A stretch of 9,064 bases of DNA, from assembly GCA_021159845.1 (NCBI GenBank), contig JAGHDS010000460.1, positions 1 through 9,064 on the forward strand, given 5' to 3'. The DNA comes from Anaerolineae bacterium (lineage in GTDB: Bacteria > Chloroflexota > Anaerolineae > DUEN01). Both the position numbers and the translations under genes were made by a program. Shown here piece by piece: positions 7,584 through 9,064 of the stretch. A model generated the notes under the pieces. That model saw only the letters and a program-made list of their open reading frames with translations. It made no database searches and had not been told where the DNA came from. The number at the start of each line of letters is the position of its first letter. Position 1 is the first letter of the stretch.

Positions 7584-8648
7584 TTACTCGACAATCGACC
7601 GGACGGTCGCGCCCTCGACAAGGTGGCATGTTAAGCATCGCGATTGCGGACGCCCGACCCGTCCCTCAAGCCGATTGACCAACAACTCAACCGCTGCATA
7701 CCCCATCTCCCGGCGGGGAACCGAGAGATACGTCAGTGGAGGATATCGACGGAAGGCTGGAGCCAGAGGATCGCTTAGCGCCACCAAAGACATATCCTCC
7801 GGGACCCGCACACCAGCCTCTTCCGCCGCTTGCAGGTAAGACAGAGCCCACAGGGCATTACTCGTGATAACGGCCGTTACACCTTGAGCGCGGAGCTCCG
7901 CAACCTGAGCGGGAGTGCACTTCCCTTCCCAACCACTGTTAAGCGTCCAGTACTGACTTGCTTCCTCGACGTTAATCACCCAATCCGCCGATAGTCCAAG
8001 CATCTCCATGCCTTCCAGGAATCCCTTGAACCGGTCCTGATCAGGCTCCCGCTTGGTTCCCGGCTGCACGTACGCGATGCGACGATGCCCCTTATCGAAC
8101 AGGTACTGAACGATATACCCGGTCATCTCCGCATAATTAGCTGTCACATGATCGATCTCGCATCCAGGAACGTCTCGCCGCCCGATGTATACGAAAGGAT
8201 ATTCCTCCTCGTGCAACCGGCGGAGATCCTCATGGTTTGTTTGGACTCCCAGAAGAATGCTGCCATCAGCGACCCGGAGCATGTTCACGCCTTCCATGTA
8301 GACACTTCTCTGCGGTTCAGGACCTAGTCGGCGCGTGTACAGCAGCAGGTTGTAATCAAGTGTCGTTGCTTTGGCCTGAATACCCAGGAGGAACGGGTAA
8401 TAGAAGTCAGGTGATTCCAAGGGGAAGCTCGGCTCATATACAAAGACGCCGAGGATTCGGTTCTTACCACCAGCCAGGCTCCGGGCGATGATATCAGGAT
8501 GGTAATTGAGCCGACGAATCGAGGCTAACACACGTTCTCGAGTGGTTTTGCTCACCAATGGGGAGTTATTTAACACACGGGAAACCGTGCGCTTGGAGAC
8601 GCCAGCATCCCGGCTGATGTCCGTGATGGTGACTTTACGGTAAGTCAT
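7584..8648 (-). CDS. LacI-family transcriptional regulator
   Basis: A 354-residue DNA-binding repressor, presumably of this operon. The N-terminal LacI helix-turn-helix is clear: VTITDISRDAGVSKRTVSRVLNN (6-28), followed by SKTTRERVLASIRRLNYHPD (33-52) and the hinge IARSLAGGK (54-62). The rest (from about 65, RILGVFVYE) is a periplasmic-binding-protein-like effector domain, with DKGHRRIAYVQ (185-195), RFKGFLEGME (206-215), AVITSNALWALSYLQAAEEAG (259-279), RVPEDMSLVALSD (281-293) and a C-terminal GYAAVELLVNRLEG (316-329). Length is normal. The ATG at 8648 starts right before the HTH; the Shine-Dalgarno signal is weak (GTGAAG, about eight bases upstream), consistent with low expression. It is the first gene of the operon, 64 bp before the binding-protein gene, and has a promoter and palindromic operator just upstream, which suggests autoregulation. 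The effector is probably the imported compound or a product of it. Confidence 0.95.
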   Translation of the reverse strand: MTYRKVTITDISRDAGVSKRTVSRVLNNSPLVSKTTRERVLASIRRLNYHPDIIARSLAGGKNRILGVFVYEPSFPLESPDFYYPFLLGIQAKATTLDYNLLLYTRRLGPEPQRSVYMEGVNMLRVADGSILLGVQTNHEDLRRLHEEEYPFVYIGRRDVPGCEIDHVTANYAEMTGYIVQYLFDKGHRRIAYVQPGTKREPDQDRFKGFLEGMEMLGLSADWVINVEEASQYWTLNSGWEGKCTPAQVAELRAQGVTAVITSNALWALSYLQAAEEAGVRVPEDMSLVALSDPLAPAFRRYPPLTYLSVPRREMGYAAVELLVNRLEGRVGRPQSRCLTCHLVEGATVRSIVE

Positions 8649-8680
8649 GATTCATTCTTCACTTTTGCCTCACGGGGTGG

Positions 8681-8696
8681 TTGCCACCGGTAGCAA
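8681..8696. promoter_or_regulatory. Candidate LacI-type operator
   Basis: The minus strand reads TTGCTACCGGTGGCAA, a 16-bp palindrome with one mismatched symmetric pair (T/G at positions 5 and 12) and a central CCGG. A symmetric site centred on CG with outer TTG/CAA arms fits LacI-family operators in general. It begins five bases after the -10 box of the repressor promoter and covers the expected +1, so bound repressor would block initiation for the whole operon. Confidence 0.7.
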
Positions 8697-8700
8697 TAAT

Positions 8701-8729
8701 ATTCTAGCACCAAAAAAGGGGAGCGTCAA
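8701..8729 (-). promoter_or_regulatory. Sigma-70-type promoter of the repressor/transport/oxidoreductase operon
   Basis: On the minus strand, TTGACG (plus 8724-8729) and TAGAAT (plus 8701-8706) each match the consensus at five of six positions and are separated by exactly 17 bp. The expected transcription start is near 8694, giving a leader of about 45 nt before the repressor ATG. This is the strongest promoter in the window. Confidence 0.75.
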
Positions 8730-8740
8730 GCCTAAATTGT

Positions 8741-8887
8741 GGCGGTGATTACCCACATCTCACCGCGGAGTCGCGGAGAGCGCTGAGGAGGAAGGAAAAT
8801 AAAGAGAGTTCCTCTGCGTCCTCGGCGTCTCTGCGGTGAAGAGAGGCATGTTAAGCATACATATCGCACTTATGGGTAATCACCGCC
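8741..8887. mobile_element. MITE-like element with perfect 15-bp terminal inverted repeats
   Basis: GGCGGTGATTACCCA at 8741-8755 is matched by its exact reverse complement TGGGTAATCACCGCC at 8873-8887, bounding 147 bp with no coding capacity. Inside is a second, longer imperfect inverted repeat. Its position between two promoters of divergent genes is typical for a small non-autonomous insertion. I do not see a convincing target-site duplication: flanks are ...CTAAATTGT and CCTATCGG.... It could instead be a REP/ERIC-like intergenic repeat. Confidence 0.55.
8761..8838. repeat. Imperfect GC-rich inverted repeat (long hairpin)
   Basis: The arms 8761-8789 and 8810-8838 pair at 23 of 29 positions, plus two G-T wobbles, around a 20-nt A-rich loop. 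Each arm is built of short near-repeats of a CGCGGAG/CGCAGAG-like unit about eight to nine bases apart. I recall similar CACCGCAGAG-type repeats as common intergenic elements in Chloroflexota and some other phyla; this is from memory and not checked. Confidence 0.7.
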
Positions 8888-8896
8888 CCTATCGGG

Positions 8897-8925
8897 TTGT
8901 TTCTGCGGGTCGCTTGTGATATGAT
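8897..8925 (+). promoter_or_regulatory. Candidate promoter of the RNase III gene, possibly leaderless
   Basis: TATGAT (8920-8925) is a good -10 box (five of six). TTGTTT (8897-8902) at 17 bp upstream is a mediocre -35 (TTG matches). The expected start point, about seven bases after the -10 box, is the A of the ATG at 8932, so the transcript may have no 5' leader. Confidence 0.5.
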
Positions 8926-8931
8926 AGGTGT

Positions 8932-9064
8932 ATGGTGACGCGTGCTTCTGCTTCCCACGTTCACCGGGGGAAATCGATTCTGGCGAAAATAGCACAGACG
9001 CTTGAACGGTTCGAGGCGCATACCGGGGTGGTCTTCCGGGATAAGACGTTGCTTCAGCGCGCTC
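8932..9064 (+). CDS. rnc: Ribonuclease III, N-terminal fragment (cut by window end)
   Basis: Only the first 44 codons are in the window, open to the last base. After a short variable basic tail (1-20), LERFEAHTGVVFRDKTLLQRA (24-44) matches the start of the RNase III catalytic domain, where a helix ending in (L)G-x-x-F is followed by +D-x-x-LL-x-x-AL and then the THRS segment, which here would fall outside. RNase III cleaves double-stranded RNA in rRNA and mRNA processing; the catalytic signature is not yet visible, so the call rests on this N-terminal pattern. ATG 8932 has no usable Shine-Dalgarno sequence (AGGTG is only two bases away), which fits a leaderless start. GTG 8935 is an alternative. 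The gene is transcribed divergently from the repressor and is presumably unrelated to the operon. Confidence 0.75.
   Translation, partial: MVTRASASHVHRGKSILAKIAQTLERFEAHTGVVFRDKTLLQRA

Noticed and set aside
7625..7638. GGCATGTTAAGCAT shared between the repressor 3' end and the intergenic element (8845-8858)
   Set aside because: A single 14-base identity in 9 kb is within chance expectation, and the repressor copy codes for ordinary C-terminal residues (LTCH).
8741..8887. CRISPR-like or tandem-repeat reading of the GC-rich intergenic region
   Set aside because: There are only two facing arms and degenerate short units, no evenly spaced identical repeats with spacers.

Overview
The window reads as a chromosomal piece of a bacterium, most likely a member of the Chloroflexota (Anaerolineae or relatives). 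The lineage is an inference from the Tat-type lipoprotein signal on the binding protein, the CUT1 sugar operon lacking its own ATPase, the G+C content that looks mid-50s percent by eye, and a GC-rich intergenic inverted repeat of a kind I recall from such genomes. No marker gene settles it.

Layout. Almost the whole window is one minus-strand operon, read from right to left: a LacI-family repressor (8648-7584), an extracellular sugar-binding lipoprotein (7519-6119), two CUT1-type ABC permeases (6119-5166 and 5129-4275), then three FAD-dependent oxidoreductases of the FAD_oxidored type (4245-2857, 2789-1413, and 1234 to beyond base 1). The first six genes are 64 bp or less to 67 bp apart, and one pair overlaps by one base. 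A 178-bp gap precedes the last gene. The third oxidoreductase is cut by the window edge but is open and intact as far as it goes. On the far right a plus-strand gene starts at 8932 and is cut after 44 codons; it looks like the N-terminus of ribonuclease III.

Regulation. Upstream of the repressor gene there is a strong sigma-70-like promoter (TTGACG, 17 bp, TAGAAT). A 16-bp near-palindrome with a central CCGG lies over the expected transcription start. This is a good candidate for the repressor's own operator. I see no convincing second promoter between the repressor and the binding protein, so one operator could control the whole operon through autoregulation.

How the genes may work together. 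The binding protein and permeases would import a carbohydrate or related small polar compound, powered by an ATPase encoded elsewhere. The three oxidoreductases have no export signals and would act on it, or on a product, in the cytoplasm. The substrate cannot be read from the sequence: no glycosidase, kinase or isomerase is present. The most unusual points are the three different FAD oxidoreductases in series, a four-cysteine cluster inserted in one of them, and a 147-bp MITE-like element with perfect 15-bp terminal inverted repeats between the divergent repressor and RNase III genes.
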